The notes below the pieces were generated by a model that had not been told where the DNA came from, searched no databases, and was given only the letters and a program-made list of their open reading frames with translations. Positions 1 to 9,146 of a stretch of DNA of 64,000 bases are shown here, piece by piece. A program made the position numbers and the translations under genes. Numbering within the stretch: the stretch's first letter is position 1; each line of letters starts with the position of its first letter. Origin of the DNA: Thermoproteota archaeon (lineage in GTDB: Archaea; Thermoproteota; Nitrososphaeria; Nitrososphaerales; Nitrosopumilaceae); the NCBI GenBank assembly GCA_003352285.1, contig QQVN01000005.1, positions 124,001 to 188,000 on the forward strand, read 5' to 3'.

Positions 1-1181
1 TTCTCAGAAGAGGCATTAATGATTTCTCTTACTTTATCTTCAGATATACCAAAGTGAAAAGCAACTGATGAGGCATTAACATTGTTGCAGAGAATCGAGT
101 TTCCTTCCCAGTTTCCTCCATCGGTTACATCATAGTACAAACAAAAGACATCTGCATCTTTTCCAAGTACTTGGGTTATCTCTTTTTTGGACCAAACATA
201 GAACTTTCCTTCTTCACCTTCAGAGTCAGCGTCTTCTGCAGAATAAAATCCACCTTCAGGAGAAGTCATGTCTCTTAGAACATAATTGAGTGTTTTTTTC
301 ATTACATTAAGATAAAATTGATCTTTTGTAATCTGAAATGCTTCAGCATAATTAATTGGAATTAATGCATTATCATAAAGCATCTTTTCAAAGTGTGGTA
401 CTAACCACCTTGCATCAGTAGAATAGCGATGAAATCCACCACCAAGTTGATCAAAAATTCCACCTTTTGCCATCTTATCTAATGTCTTCAATCCAAACTC
501 TTTGAATTTAGATATCTTTGAAATTTTGTAATACCTAAAGAGAAACGAAATATTTGCAGCATTTGGAAACTTTGGTGCATTACCAAATCCCCCATATGTT
601 GGATCCCCCATTTGTAAGAGATTTACAGCAGCCTCATCAAGAATGGATTTTTCTATCTCAGAAGGCGCAGAAATTTTTTCAGATCCCTGAAGGGTGTTTA
701 AGAAATTTTCCGCAGTTTTTTCAATATCCTTTGGTTTTTCTTTCCATGCTTGAGCCAATTGCCTAAGAATACTACCAAACCCAGGCCGTCCATAACTATC
801 CAGAATGGGAAAATACGTACCAACGTAGAAGGGCTTTTGATCAGGAGTAAGAAATACGCTTAATGGCCACCCTCCTTGCCCGGTAGCAATCTGGCATACC
901 TTTTGATAGATATCATCAATGTCAGGTCGCTCTTCTCGGTCAACTTTGATGTTGATAAAATTCTCATTCATTATTTGTGCAATATCATCATTTTCAAATG
1001 ATTCATGGGCCATAACATGACACCAATGGCATGAGCTGTATCCAACACTAAGAAAGATGGGCTTGTTTTCCTTCTTTGCTTTCTCCAACGTATCTTGATT
1101 CCACGCATACCAATTAACAGGATTTTTTGCATGTTGCAGTAAATACGGACTAGTTTCATGAATTAAGCTATTTTCAGCCAC
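1..1181 (-). CDS. DUF255 / YyaL-type thioredoxin-fold protein, C-terminus cut off
   Basis: The frame is open from a GTG at 1181 to the window edge, so only about the first 393 residues are present. The N-terminus has the family hallmark of this thioredoxin-like domain: [17 protein letters not shown], then a CHWCH redox-type motif followed by VDREERPD and GQGGWP. Further on are the conserved blocks GGFHRYS and [10 protein letters not shown] of the (alpha/alpha)6 part. The family (spermatogenesis-associated protein 20/YyaL) usually has 650-700 residues, so roughly 40% is missing here. Its biochemical role is poorly defined. The non-ATG start is chosen because the in-frame GTG immediately precedes the conserved N-terminus and no in-frame ATG lies upstream. 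Confidence 0.9.
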   Translation of the reverse strand, partial: MAENSLIHETSPYLLQHAKNPVNWYAWNQDTLEKAKKENKPIFLSVGYSSCHWCHVMAHESFENDDIAQIMNENFINIKVDREERPDIDDIYQKVCQIATGQGGWPLSVFLTPDQKPFYVGTYFPILDSYGRPGFGSILRQLAQAWKEKPKDIEKTAENFLNTLQGSEKISAPSEIEKSILDEAAVNLLQMGDPTYGGFGNAPKFPNAANISFLFRYYKISKISKFKEFGLKTLDKMAKGGIFDQLGGGFHRYSTDARWLVPHFEKMLYDNALIPINYAEAFQITKDQFYLNVMKKTLNYVLRDMTSPEGGFYSAEDADSEGEEGKFYVWSKKEITQVLGKDADVFCLYYDVTDGGNWEGNSILCNNVNASSVAFHFGISEDKVREIINASSE

Positions 1182-1215
1182 ATGGAAATTATGGTACTAC
1201 CGTATTTGTATCTAA

Positions 1216-1443
1216 TTAGATTCCTTGACGCCCTTCTTCATGTTCATAAATTGCAACATTGATCTTTGCCAATAATTTTGATTTTGATTTTTGTGCTTTT
1301 TTGCTATGACTGTAATCTTTCTTTTCAACTAAAATTTGCAATCTTTGAAGTTCATTAAGATTCAGTTCTTTCAACCCCTTTTTTGTAACCTTTTGAAGAA
1401 GTGAAACTCGTTCTTTGTCTTCTTCAGTTAGCCTATAATCCAT
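1216..1443 (-). CDS. Small charged conserved hypothetical protein
   Basis: A 75-residue, highly charged protein rich in Lys, Glu and Leu, predicted mostly helical, with no cysteines and no membrane segment. I do not recognise a family. It lies just upstream of the DUF255 gene on the same strand, 34 bases from that gene's start, so the two may be co-transcribed. Reality is supported by the ATG start, the orderly spacing and the lack of any competing frame. Confidence 0.65.
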   Translation of the reverse strand: MDYRLTEEDKERVSLLQKVTKKGLKELNLNELQRLQILVEKKDYSHSKKAQKSKSKLLAKINVAIYEHEEGRQGI

Positions 1444-1516
1444 ATTTGGAGTAACAACTCATTGCTTAATTTTCTTCCTAACAAATCTAAAAATATGTTA
1501 AAGGTTTTCACGAATC

Positions 1517-2554
1517 ATGGTAGAAAAGATGAGGGCGATGATGTTAACACAGTTAGGCCCTATAGAGAACAAGCCGTTAAAGCTTTCACAAATAGATAAA
1601 CATGAGATTAAAAATCCAGATGAAATTTTATTAAAAATTGAAGCATGTGGAGTATGTCACTCACAATTACACGGAATTGAAGGAGATTGGAAAGAATTAG
1701 GTATCCCACCAACACTACCAACAGTTCCAGGTCATGAAGTAGTAGGCAAAGTAGTAGAGATTGGAAATAAAGTTAGTAAATTCAAGGTAGGTGATAGAGC
1801 AGGCATAACCCCATTGTTAGAATCATGCTTAGAATGCGAATATTGTTTAGAAGGAAAGGAATACCTTTGCGAATCAAATGTAGTAACAGGTGAATCACTT
1901 CGTGGAGGTTACTCAGAATACATTACAGTTTCAGAAAAATTTGCAACAAAGGTTCCAGATACTATGAAATCCGAATATGCTGCACCCTTATTTTGTGCAG
2001 GAATTACAGCATACAAGGCGGTAAAAGCAGCAGAACCAAAGCCAAGCAAAAAGATAGGGGTTTTTGGAATTGGCGGAGTAGGACACATGGCAATACAATT
2101 TGCAAAGGTTGAGGGGTGTAATGTCATAGGAATATCACGAAGCAAGAAACATCTTGATGTAGCAAAAAAGCTTGGAGCATCCTATGTTATTTCATTTGAG
2201 GACAATCAAGAAGTATTTTTGAAGAATCTAAAAGACAAGATTGGATTTCTTGATGCTGCAATTGTTTTTGCACCATCTGAAAAAGTCACAGACACTGCAA
2301 TTAAAGCAATCAAAAAAGGAGGATTAGTAGTTATTGCAACAGTTGGAAACATTCCTAACTTCCCAACATTTGAAGAAAAAACAATCAAAGGAACGTTGAT
2401 TGGTTCAAGAAAAGACATGGAAGAAGTGATAAGAATTTCTCATGAAAATAATTTATCAGTAGTATATGAAACGTATCCACTAGAAGAAGCAAATGAAGTT
2501 CTATTAAAATTAAAAAATTCTGAAATAGAAGCGCGTGCAGTACTAGTACCGTAG
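1517..2554 (+). CDS. Zinc-dependent alcohol dehydrogenase (MDR family)
   Basis: A 345-residue medium-chain dehydrogenase/reductase. Catalytic zinc ligands are visible as C44 (GVCHS block), H73-E74 (GHE) and C160. The structural zinc loop has C104, C107, C110 and C118 with the usual 2-2-7 spacing. The Rossmann motif GIGGVGH lies at about 184-190. It should oxidise an alcohol or reduce an aldehyde with NAD(P). H48 next to C47 is typical of AdhA/AdhP-like enzymes. The substrate cannot be read from sequence. An alternative start is the Met at residue 5. An AT-rich TATA-like stretch lies about 23 bases upstream, so the message may be nearly leaderless. Confidence 0.92.
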   Translation: MVEKMRAMMLTQLGPIENKPLKLSQIDKHEIKNPDEILLKIEACGVCHSQLHGIEGDWKELGIPPTLPTVPGHEVVGKVVEIGNKVSKFKVGDRAGITPLLESCLECEYCLEGKEYLCESNVVTGESLRGGYSEYITVSEKFATKVPDTMKSEYAAPLFCAGITAYKAVKAAEPKPSKKIGVFGIGGVGHMAIQFAKVEGCNVIGISRSKKHLDVAKKLGASYVISFEDNQEVFLKNLKDKIGFLDAAIVFAPSEKVTDTAIKAIKKGGLVVIATVGNIPNFPTFEEKTIKGTLIGSRKDMEEVIRISHENNLSVVYETYPLEEANEVLLKLKNSEIEARAVLVP

Positions 2555-2594
2555 ATTAAAATTTCTTTAAATAACAGTCTCCAAAATTTCTTTC

Positions 2595-2747
2595 ATGCAC
2601 TGTAAGAAATGTCATCATACTGATGAAGCACATAGACCATCAGAGAAGAGCTCATCACTTCTAAAACTTGGTGCATGTCAAATTCCGGATTGCCCATGTA
2701 ACCAATACATGGATGAGATATCTCAGATTGATGAGGAACTAATGTAA
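2595..2747 (+). CDS. Tiny Cys/His-rich protein (probable zinc binder)
   Basis: A 50-residue ORF starting MHCKKCHH and carrying a second cluster C-x5-C-x-C (residues 28, 34, 36). The N-terminal CxxC plus this cluster suggests one small zinc site. It fills the gap between the dehydrogenase and the next gene on the same strand. No family is recognised. The cysteine spacing and clean ATG-to-stop frame make a real gene likely. Confidence 0.65.
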   Translation: MHCKKCHHTDEAHRPSEKSSSLLKLGACQIPDCPCNQYMDEISQIDEELM

Positions 2748-2782
2748 ATTAATTCATATACTTTGACTATGAATAGCAAGTA

Positions 2783-3016
2783 ATGAAGAAACATGCTCCT
2801 GCTGAGGAGATGAAAAAAGATCTTGACGTTCTACTTTCCAAAGTAAATGCACTAGAGGTTGCATCTACCGATGAATATCAAAAAGGAGTTGTAAAGGTAC
2901 TTCGTGCCCTAGTTGAAGGTCAGATTCATTCAATAAATGAATTTGAGCATCTCAAAAAAGCAATTGACTTGGTGACATTACAATTATTTGAAGTTCAGAG
3001 AAAACTCAACTCATGA
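2783..3016 (+). CDS. Small helical hypothetical protein
   Basis: A 77-residue protein with a heptad-like pattern over its whole length and no cysteines, predicted to form two amphipathic helices. It is in line with the preceding small Cys-rich gene (35-base gap). Its stop overlaps tail-to-tail with the stop of the opposite-strand zinc ribbon at 3011. The family is not recognised, and a protein-interaction or oligomerising role is only a guess from composition. Confidence 0.65.
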   Translation: MKKHAPAEEMKKDLDVLLSKVNALEVASTDEYQKGVVKVLRALVEGQIHSINEFEHLKKAIDLVTLQLFEVQRKLNS

Positions 3017-3121
3017 CTTTAGTACAGTATCGCTAAGACCGCATTCAGAGCACTTCATTAAAATAGAATTTTCTAGTTCCTTTTCTTTCTTCATTAGAGT
3101 TCCACAACAAGGACAGTTCAT
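3011..3121 (-). CDS. Short zinc-ribbon protein
   Basis: A 36-residue ORF with two zinc knuckles, CPCCG near the N-terminus and CSECG in the C-terminal half, separated by a charged helix. That is the pattern of a minimal zinc ribbon. The start is placed at the Met directly before NCPCCG. An in-frame ATG four codons upstream (3133) is also possible. Its last bases overlap the end of the convergent gene. Function is unknown. Confidence 0.6.
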   Translation of the reverse strand: MNCPCCGTLMKKEKELENSILMKCSECGLSDTVLKS

Positions 3122-3148
3122 GACATACCACATACATTGGAATAATTC

Positions 3149-3472
3149 TTAATCTTTGTTACAGACAGGGCTGTATTTTGATGCCACTTTATACACTACT
3201 CTCTCACGTTCAGATTTTTCTGATTTCCACATTGGATGAATCGCCAAGTAAAGATTTTGTTCTGAGCCTGCATGAGTCAGCCAGCACTTGAATTTGTCAT
3301 TTTTTAAGAAAAAATCAGATTTTTCAGTCTTTTCTGATTGATCTACATAAATGATCGTAAAGTTATCTTTCTCCCTTGATAACATGACATAGACAACTTC
3401 TTCCATTGGCGGACCCCATTCTTCAAGTTTGATAGGACCTAGAAATTCATAATGCAGAATTTGTATAGTCAA
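3149..3472 (-). CDS. Hypothetical protein, about 107 aa
   Basis: The frame stays open back to 3580, but an ATG there would run under the coding region of the divergent membrane protein. I place the start at the in-frame TTG at 3472, just before the segment containing HYEFLGPIKLEEWGPP. The product is a soluble alpha/beta-looking protein with a basic C-terminus and no recognised domain. The exact start is uncertain: the internal Met before EEVVYVML is another choice. Confidence 0.6.
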   Translation of the reverse strand: MTIQILHYEFLGPIKLEEWGPPMEEVVYVMLSREKDNFTIIYVDQSEKTEKSDFFLKNDKFKCWLTHAGSEQNLYLAIHPMWKSEKSERERVVYKVASKYSPVCNKD

Positions 3473-3563
3473 ACAATATGAGTAAGAATGGCTTTCATTT
3501 TTGTATTTCTTTGTAGTCGATCTTGAAACGAATAAATGCAACCAAGTGGAGCAAAATTTGAGA

Positions 3564-3818
3564 ATGGCAGAGCCGCACAATCATGCCAAAGTTGGATATT
3601 CTATGATTTTGGTCGCAGCATCACTAGTTGTGATTGCACTAGTCGGAATTGCAATTGGCGAAGATGTATTATATGCAGACAAAATTCAACGTGCAAATAC
3701 TCTACTATTTGAGGAATGCAAAGTGATTGATTTCAAAGATCCAAAGTGTGAGAAATTCCACAATTATCTTAACAACGATGTTGCTGGAATTTATGTAGAT
3801 TTTGAAGAAGGTTCCTAA
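3564..3818 (+). CDS. Small single-pass membrane protein
   Basis: An 84-residue protein starting MAEPHNHAKVG with one hydrophobic segment at about residues 13-32 and a soluble tail containing two cysteines. The start is taken at the ATG at 3564 because the longer frame from 3501 would overlap the divergent neighbour. The stop overlaps by four bases with the stop of the convergent membrane protein. No family is recognised. Confidence 0.65.
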   Translation: MAEPHNHAKVGYSMILVAASLVVIALVGIAIGEDVLYADKIQRANTLLFEECKVIDFKDPKCEKFHNYLNNDVAGIYVDFEEGS

Positions 3819-4504
3819 AGATATCCGTTAGAATAATCTTCATAGAAGTTGAGATTTCGTGTTAATCTATTCATTTCATACAGTGCACCACCAATAATTC
3901 CCGCTTGATAAAATGTATAAAGATAAACTTCAGAATGAGAAGGATTTGTCTGAGTAAAGCTTAACGCAAGCATTGAAAAGAAGATAAAGGTTCCAACAAA
4001 ACTTACAATTCTATTCAACGTTCCATCCATGCCAACAATTTTTTTTGTTGCAGAGGCCATCAAGGTAATACTTGAGATTATTAGGAATGTAGCTCCACCG
4101 TTTGTATTTACATATTCAGTCACCCAGGGGATTAGACCTACATCTAAAATGGAAGATAAGGGCATCACGCTTCCTTCATTAATTGCAAAGTTTACGGCAC
4201 TAAACAATCCGCCAATAACAAAAAAGAAGAGTAGTATTTTGACTAGTGTTCTTTTGAATGGGCTACGTGTTTCTCCAGGGATGACTGCTCTTTGTGTGAT
4301 CTTTCGTCCATACAGAAAACCTATGGCCAAAGACGGTCCAAACATGATGTTTAGTAAAATGGCAGATTCACTGTTAATTTCGGCAATTTGTGGATGAAAT
4401 ATCAGATATAAGACCAAGGCCAGGACTGCTGCAGATGAAAACAAAATTAGGCCCAAATATTTTGGTCCTCTAGATTCAGTTACATCATACTCCCAATTAT
4501 ACAC
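3815..4504 (-). CDS. Multi-pass membrane protein of unknown function
   Basis: A 229-residue integral membrane protein with about six hydrophobic segments (roughly residues 18-36, 45-63, 87-107, 118-150, 163-182 and 190-208) and short loops. There is a basic loop after segment 2 with RKITQR and RSPFKR. No transporter motif, cofactor site or catalytic signature is visible. It converges with the preceding small membrane protein gene. Confidence 0.75.
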   Translation of the reverse strand: MYNWEYDVTESRGPKYLGLILFSSAAVLALVLYLIFHPQIAEINSESAILLNIMFGPSLAIGFLYGRKITQRAVIPGETRSPFKRTLVKILLFFFVIGGLFSAVNFAINEGSVMPLSSILDVGLIPWVTEYVNTNGGATFLIISSITLMASATKKIVGMDGTLNRIVSFVGTFIFFSMLALSFTQTNPSHSEVYLYTFYQAGIIGGALYEMNRLTRNLNFYEDYSNGYL

Positions 4505-4605
4505 ACAAGATGCTTCAAAAATGATGATTAAAGAAAAAACAAAAAATCATTTGTTCAAATTATCAATTCTCTTTGCCTTAATTATTAGAAAAATCTAAAA
4601 GAGTC

Positions 4606-4815
4606 ATGTTCTTAGGAAAAAGCCTCATTATCATAGGCATAATAATTTCAATTTTTGGGATAATATTTCACTTTCAAGGCCAAGGGCAAGTTGGTCCAGA
4701 GTCTTCTTTTATGTATGCAAACCCAGAATGGATAACGCTTGGGATAATTATTGCTGGAGTAGGAATTGGAGTTATTATTTCGGGCATAGTAGTTAGGTTC
4801 AAGCGGTCACTCTAA
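4606..4815 (+). CDS. Small two-helix membrane protein
   Basis: A 69-residue protein with hydrophobic segments at about 5-24 and 44-63, separated by a polar loop rich in Gly and Gln, and a basic C-terminus RFKRSL. The hairpin topology resembles small conserved archaeal and bacterial membrane proteins of unknown function. Its 3' end overlaps the convergent Lrp-like gene by 17 bases. Confidence 0.65.
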   Translation: MFLGKSLIIIGIIISIFGIIFHFQGQGQVGPESSFMYANPEWITLGIIIAGVGIGVIISGIVVRFKRSL

Positions 4816-5029
4816 GTGTTATTGTAGATCTAATCTTTTGGAATTTTCGTATTTTACTTGTGACAAATTCATCCATTTTTTGAGGAGTCTCAGTTTCAAC
4901 TTCGACAACAAGATCATACTCACCATAAGTAATTGTGGTTGAAGAGACACAGTCTATCTCATTTAATTTAGTAAAAAGTTCGTTTTCAGAACCAACGTCG
5001 CAACTAATCAGGATAAATGCTTTTTCCAT
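4799..5029 (-). CDS. Stand-alone Lrp/AsnC ligand-binding (RAM) domain protein
   Basis: A 76-residue protein consisting only of the alpha/beta RAM sandwich of Lrp/AsnC regulators: beta strand AFILISCDVG, the helix ending in KLNEIDCV, the GEYDLVVEVE strand and a C-terminal strand STITLRV. No helix-turn-helix is present. Such stand-alone domains bind amino acids or pair with full-length Lrp proteins. The Met at 5029 is preferred over one at 5038 because a TATA-like element GATTTATGC lies about 25 bases upstream of it, giving a leaderless message. Confidence 0.8.
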   Translation of the reverse strand: MEKAFILISCDVGSENELFTKLNEIDCVSSTTITYGEYDLVVEVETETPQKMDEFVTSKIRKFQKIRSTITLRVTA

Positions 5030-5118
5030 TTTATTCAAATCCTAAATGCATAAATCAAATATTGCGTTTCTAGTTTATTTGCTTTAAGATCAATAAACAA
5101 GTATATTGGTTAACAAGA

Positions 5119-5232
5119 TTATGTGATTTTTGATGAACAATGTTTACATCTAACGCCTGGTTTTAATCGATCAGTTTTACTATCAATTGGAATGTCAGCA
5201 GAACGTTTGCATGTTGGACATGGGACCAGCAT
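5119..5232 (-). CDS. Tiny two-knuckle zinc-ribbon protein
   Basis: A 37-residue ORF with CPTC near the N-terminus and CKHC near the C-terminus, joined by a basic and polar linker. It is a minimal C4 zinc ribbon resembling those of MJ0042 or LysW type but without an acidic tail. It lies directly downstream of truD on the same strand (38 bases away). Function is unknown, and RNA or DNA binding is only a guess. Confidence 0.6.
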   Translation of the reverse strand: MLVPCPTCKRSADIPIDSKTDRLKPGVRCKHCSSKIT

Positions 5233-5270
5233 TTTTTTGTCTAAGTTAGGATCAAGATATTAATTTTATG

Positions 5271-6467
5271 TTAAAAACCATCTAGGAGAGGTTCCTTTGG
5301 TTTTATGATTTCTCGCAGTACTATTGTTGCAAATGAACCTCTAGATAATGTAAATTCTATAGTATCATCGCTTACAATATAATCATCACATCTAATTGAT
5401 GAATTTCGAAAACCACCTTCGTTACTAGCTTCTTGTAATTCTTTGATGTAAAAATTCTTTGGAGTAACTTCTTCATCTTTTAGAATTTTTTGTATATGAT
5501 AATCAAATCTTGTTTTTTTATAATAAGAATAACCTATCTGAGGAATTGCTAGTTTCTGGTCTAAACCCTTGTTAAATTTTCCTAGTAATCCATTTGAGTC
5601 ATAGCAGACATCATTTTCCTTTATGCTAAACAAATCTTCGCCACTATCAAAAGCCATACTTAGTGTCTTATTGAAGAGATATGATTGGTATGCTTGAACA
5701 TAGAATCTTTTCATATTAACTGGTAGGGCGCGAATTGCGGTGTGAGGATCATCGTGTTTTATCATTTCAGAGATAACTAGTCTTTCAAGATCCATCTGCG
5801 GAGGAACCAAATTTTCTACATTGGCTAAATTTTTTGTATCCTTTAGTTTATTGCGAATTTCATAGTTTTCTTTAGAATCATATTCAGATTCATAACTCAA
5901 AATATAATCAACTGCAGATGACCAATCATTTTGTATGATTGCTTTGCCTATAAGATGAGTTACAGGTCGTGTAGAACCAAATCTCTGATATCCATAAAAA
6001 TTCAAAATCTTATCATATTCATCAAAATCAGTTAATGATGAATTTGCATTTGAGATCTTGATTTTGAATTTGTTTCCAATCATGTCTTTTTTTGAAAGTG
6101 GTTTTTTTGAATATCCGATTGGAGTTAGTGTAAATTTTGATGATTCAAAAGGTTTAGCTGCATTCATGGATTTTAATGATATGACATACTGTTCTGTTAC
6201 TGCATTTGCATCTTTGAGACCCAACGCCTTTAGTCGTAAACCAGTTTGTCGCTGGATGGAGTTTAAAGCATGATTTGTATCGATTCCCTGTTTTTTTAAT
6301 TTAAAGACAGCAAAACCAGAATCAGATTTAATTTGTGATTCTGATTTTTTGGAAATTACTTCATAGACGTGAAAATCTTCTGATTTTTGTTTAATTTTTC
6401 CACCAACGCCAGGAAAATTTGTACTGTAAACAAAAATTCCTATATGTGAATCAATTTTTGGAATCAT
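5271..6467 (-). CDS. truD: tRNA pseudouridine synthase D
   Basis: The 398-residue protein matches the TruD family, which makes pseudouridine-13 in tRNA. The signature motif GLKDANAVTEQ lies at about 83-93, with the catalytic aspartate at D86. Downstream are the family blocks YQRFGS and FYVQAYQSYLFN and a C-terminal segment with FRNSSIRC and TLSRGSFATIVLRE. Length suits an archaeal TruD, which lacks some bacterial insertions. The ATG start is supported by the conserved N-terminal segment leading into the motif that precedes the active site. Confidence 0.95.
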   Translation of the reverse strand: MIPKIDSHIGIFVYSTNFPGVGGKIKQKSEDFHVYEVISKKSESQIKSDSGFAVFKLKKQGIDTNHALNSIQRQTGLRLKALGLKDANAVTEQYVISLKSMNAAKPFESSKFTLTPIGYSKKPLSKKDMIGNKFKIKISNANSSLTDFDEYDKILNFYGYQRFGSTRPVTHLIGKAIIQNDWSSAVDYILSYESEYDSKENYEIRNKLKDTKNLANVENLVPPQMDLERLVISEMIKHDDPHTAIRALPVNMKRFYVQAYQSYLFNKTLSMAFDSGEDLFSIKENDVCYDSNGLLGKFNKGLDQKLAIPQIGYSYYKKTRFDYHIQKILKDEEVTPKNFYIKELQEASNEGGFRNSSIRCDDYIVSDDTIEFTLSRGSFATIVLREIIKPKEPLLDGF

Positions 6468-6511
6468 AAAATCAAAAATTTTTTTGAAATAAATTAATCA
6501 TCTTTTTGAAA

Positions 6512-8110
6512 TTATTGGATAATTTTTACTGTAATGTACTTTGATACAGTGACATCATTTGCATCTATTCCGAGAAGAACTTTATGTGTACCAGACAGTG
6601 CAGATTGACCTGCGGATATAGATATCTTAATCAGACGTGGTGCATCTGCATCTAGTTGAAACTTGTCAACATCACTCTTTACTTTAAGATCTGAAAATGT
6701 TGCTGTTGTAGAAGAGACAAATGATACATCAGACATATCAGATGAACCAGTAGGAGTAACAGTCATGATAATTTCTGTACTCTCACCTTTACGCAATGTA
6801 ATGTTATTTTCATTAATGTCTACTTCATATGGTAATGGAATTGAAGTGTCTACGAATCCAATGTTATTTTCTGCCCATTGAGTAAACCAAATTTTTTCAC
6901 CAGAAGTCGTAAAGCTGAACATTTGTGCCAGTCCACATGTAGTATCCACAGGACTACAATCAGCCCATGCAGGATTTTTAGATGGTGCTAGATACTCAAC
7001 TAGGTGTTCATTGTTTGTATCAAATAAAGCAATTCTGTTTGCAGTTTGTTCGTTGAAGACTAATCTGCCATCATCTGCAAATGCAGTCCAATATGGTCTA
7101 GATACGGGAGTCTTTACAACACCAGTGAAATTCCCATATGAAGATAATGGAGGTGGTGAGGTCACGTATCTCGTAAAGGATTCATCGTCTGGATTAAACT
7201 TGAAAAAATTGCTACTTGATGTATCGGCTATCCAGATGTTTCCATCAGGTCCAACACTCAATCCATTAGGAGTGTTCATTCCAGGTGGAAAGTTGTAAAA
7301 TTCTATGAAATTTCCAAGTGGTAAATCATTACTTTCTTCAATTGTAATAAACTCATCAAAATACTTCTCAGTATCAAACTTTACCAAAATTCCGCCTTGT
7401 TGAGGAAGCCAATTAGTATACCACAAGTTATTGTTTGCATCTAAATCAAAACCTGCTGCAAGATATCCCTCAAGTGGAGATGGAAGACTAAAGTAAGTCA
7501 GCTGCCCTGATGATTGTGCAAGGTCAAGAAAGGTAATTTTACCGCCGTGTAAGTCGTTTACTATAATTTTACTTCCATCAACTTTAATCTGTTGAGGAAA
7601 TGATTCAGTTTCTGAAGGATATGATATTCTGTCAAATTTTTCTTCTTCAATAGAGAATTTCCAAATTGAATCAGTTCGTGTATCAGTATACCAAAATGTT
7701 CCATCAGGAGAATAATCCAAGCCCCACATTGCAGCGTTAGCACCTTCAGGCCACATTGGATTTTCAAATTCAACAAAAGTTTCTGTTGAGGGTTCAAATT
7801 TTGCTAAATTTCCCGTGTTAGATTCTGCAATCCAAATGTTACCTTGAGGATCAGTATCTATTGCATGAGGTTGTGCACATACTGTTGGAAGCTTAAACTC
7901 TTTAATGTATGACGTAGACTTTGCATTGCCCGTACCACAGAATCTATCTCTCTGTTCATCGGGATAATTATCTGCAGGAGTACCAGTAATGGTAATATTT
8001 TCATCAGTTTCAACTGGAGCAATGTTAGGAATTGCAATTACTATTCCTGATGTCAACATTATACCGCCCAGAAATGCAAACATGATAATTCCTTTGGTAC
8101 GTTTTTTCAC
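6512..8110 (-). CDS. Exported beta-propeller protein (Vgb/NHL-like)
   Basis: A 532-residue protein with a basic N-terminus and a hydrophobic segment at about 9-27 (signal peptide or anchor). A propeller follows with repeated blades such as AIDTDPQGNIWIAES, WGLDYSPDGTFWYTD, AGFDLDANNNLWYT, LSVGPDGNIWIAD and FADDGRLVF. This blade type is shared by virginiamycin B lyase-like and NHL/SMP-30 proteins. The last 100 residues look like a beta-sandwich. No catalytic set is obvious, so enzymatic activity should not be assumed. An extracellular binding or surface role is likely. Confidence 0.85.
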   Translation of the reverse strand: MKKRTKGIIMFAFLGGIMLTSGIVIAIPNIAPVETDENITITGTPADNYPDEQRDRFCGTGNAKSTSYIKEFKLPTVCAQPHAIDTDPQGNIWIAESNTGNLAKFEPSTETFVEFENPMWPEGANAAMWGLDYSPDGTFWYTDTRTDSIWKFSIEEEKFDRISYPSETESFPQQIKVDGSKIIVNDLHGGKITFLDLAQSSGQLTYFSLPSPLEGYLAAGFDLDANNNLWYTNWLPQQGGILVKFDTEKYFDEFITIEESNDLPLGNFIEFYNFPPGMNTPNGLSVGPDGNIWIADTSSSNFFKFNPDDESFTRYVTSPPPLSSYGNFTGVVKTPVSRPYWTAFADDGRLVFNEQTANRIALFDTNNEHLVEYLAPSKNPAWADCSPVDTTCGLAQMFSFTTSGEKIWFTQWAENNIGFVDTSIPLPYEVDINENNITLRKGESTEIIMTVTPTGSSDMSDVSFVSSTTATFSDLKVKSDVDKFQLDADAPRLIKISISAGQSALSGTHKVLLGIDANDVTVSKYITVKIIQ

Positions 8111-8162
8111 AAAAACAACTCCAAAATGCCTTGTTATATCTTATTCCACTGAAATTTGCCAA

Positions 8163-8516
8163 TCAAAGTAATTTCAAATCTCCCGTAACTTTGTCAATGT
8201 TTGATTCTGGTGCAGGCCCAATTGAAATACACGTAACTGTTCCAGGAGCAATTTGAGTATGTCCAGCATCAGTGACTTCAGCCCATGGTAGATTCAAGTC
8301 AATTGCATGTCTTTTAATTTCTTCCAAGTCTTTTAGGGATTCAACCTTAACAACAACTTTCTCTTGACCAAGCCACCATTTTTCAAACCAATTAGGATTT
8401 GATTTTCTAACATTTTCAGCACCAAGGACACATGCATGCCCAACTTGGGCAGCAATCTTTCCCTTACCCATTCCAAGATCAGTCCTAACTACAATTACCT
8501 GTTTTATTTCACCCAT
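8163..8516 (-). CDS. pth2: Peptidyl-tRNA hydrolase, archaeal type Pth2
   Basis: A 117-residue Pth2 protein, which releases peptides from peptidyl-tRNA lost by ribosomes. Family motifs are VVRTDLGMGKGKIAAQVGHA near the N-terminus, the central KVVVKVES strand, and the C-terminal VTDAGHTQIAPGT and SIGPAP blocks. The length is typical for the single-domain archaeal enzyme. It sits upstream of the propeller gene on the same strand without obvious functional linkage. Confidence 0.97.
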   Translation of the reverse strand: MGEIKQVIVVRTDLGMGKGKIAAQVGHACVLGAENVRKSNPNWFEKWWLGQEKVVVKVESLKDLEEIKRHAIDLNLPWAEVTDAGHTQIAPGTVTCISIGPAPESNIDKVTGDLKLL

Positions 8517-8655
8517 CTTATTTCAACACAGTGGAGATATCTTCTCTAAATTAAACAGTTGGGCATTTGAAAATTTCGAGTTTTATGTCATTTTAAATAT
8601 TTTTTTGAATAAATTAAGAGAAATTTTTTTAAAGCATGATCCTCGCTTTGTGTCC

Positions 8656-9063
8656 ATGAAGTTACTAACCAGTATAGTTGTGGGAATGTTTGCAATAGGA
8701 TTGATCTCAACAATCCCAGATGCGTTTTCACAAACACAGACTACAATCATTCCACTAAATGATGAAATTAACTTGGAAAAGACAACTACAGTCATGAGCG
8801 TACCAGAAGGAAATACGCTTCCATGGGGATTTGTTAAAGGAAAAATTGCAGAACCAGTTGAAAGATATCCAGTGATCATACAGTTCTTCAAAGGAGAAGA
8901 TCCTGTACACGTTGCACAAGTTGATGTAAAGGGAGATGGTTCCTATGAATACAAATTCAGAGTCAGAAATGTAGATGATGGTGGAAACGCTATTGATATC
9001 TTTGAAGGCAATTACATTGTAAAGATCTTCAAAGTAGTTCATGCAAACCCATATCAGGTATAA
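8656..9063 (+). CDS. Exported beta-sandwich protein
   Basis: About 135 residues. A signal peptide spans MKLLTSIVVGMF to the AFSQ cleavage-like site at about residues 26-29. A mature domain follows with PWGFVKGKIAEPVERYPVIIQFF and DGSYEYKFRVRN, which looks like an Ig-like or carboxypeptidase-regulatory type sandwich. The frame opens at 8605, but the ATG at 8656 begins a normal signal peptide and is preferred. Similar short exported proteins are common in ammonia-oxidising archaea. Function is unknown. Confidence 0.75.
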   Translation: MKLLTSIVVGMFAIGLISTIPDAFSQTQTTIIPLNDEINLEKTTTVMSVPEGNTLPWGFVKGKIAEPVERYPVIIQFFKGEDPVHVAQVDVKGDGSYEYKFRVRNVDDGGNAIDIFEGNYIVKIFKVVHANPYQV

Positions 9064-9146
9064 TTAAATTCCAAAATTGAATGGATTTGAATAAAATCCA
9101 TAAAAATTTCTTTTAGAATTAAATAATTGCTCAAAAGATATCAGAT

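Noticed and set aside
3473-3580. Longer N-terminus of the 107-aa hypothetical protein
   Set aside because: It would lie under the divergent membrane protein start and reads as unstructured Ser/Tyr/Lys sequence; the TTG at 3472 is more economical.
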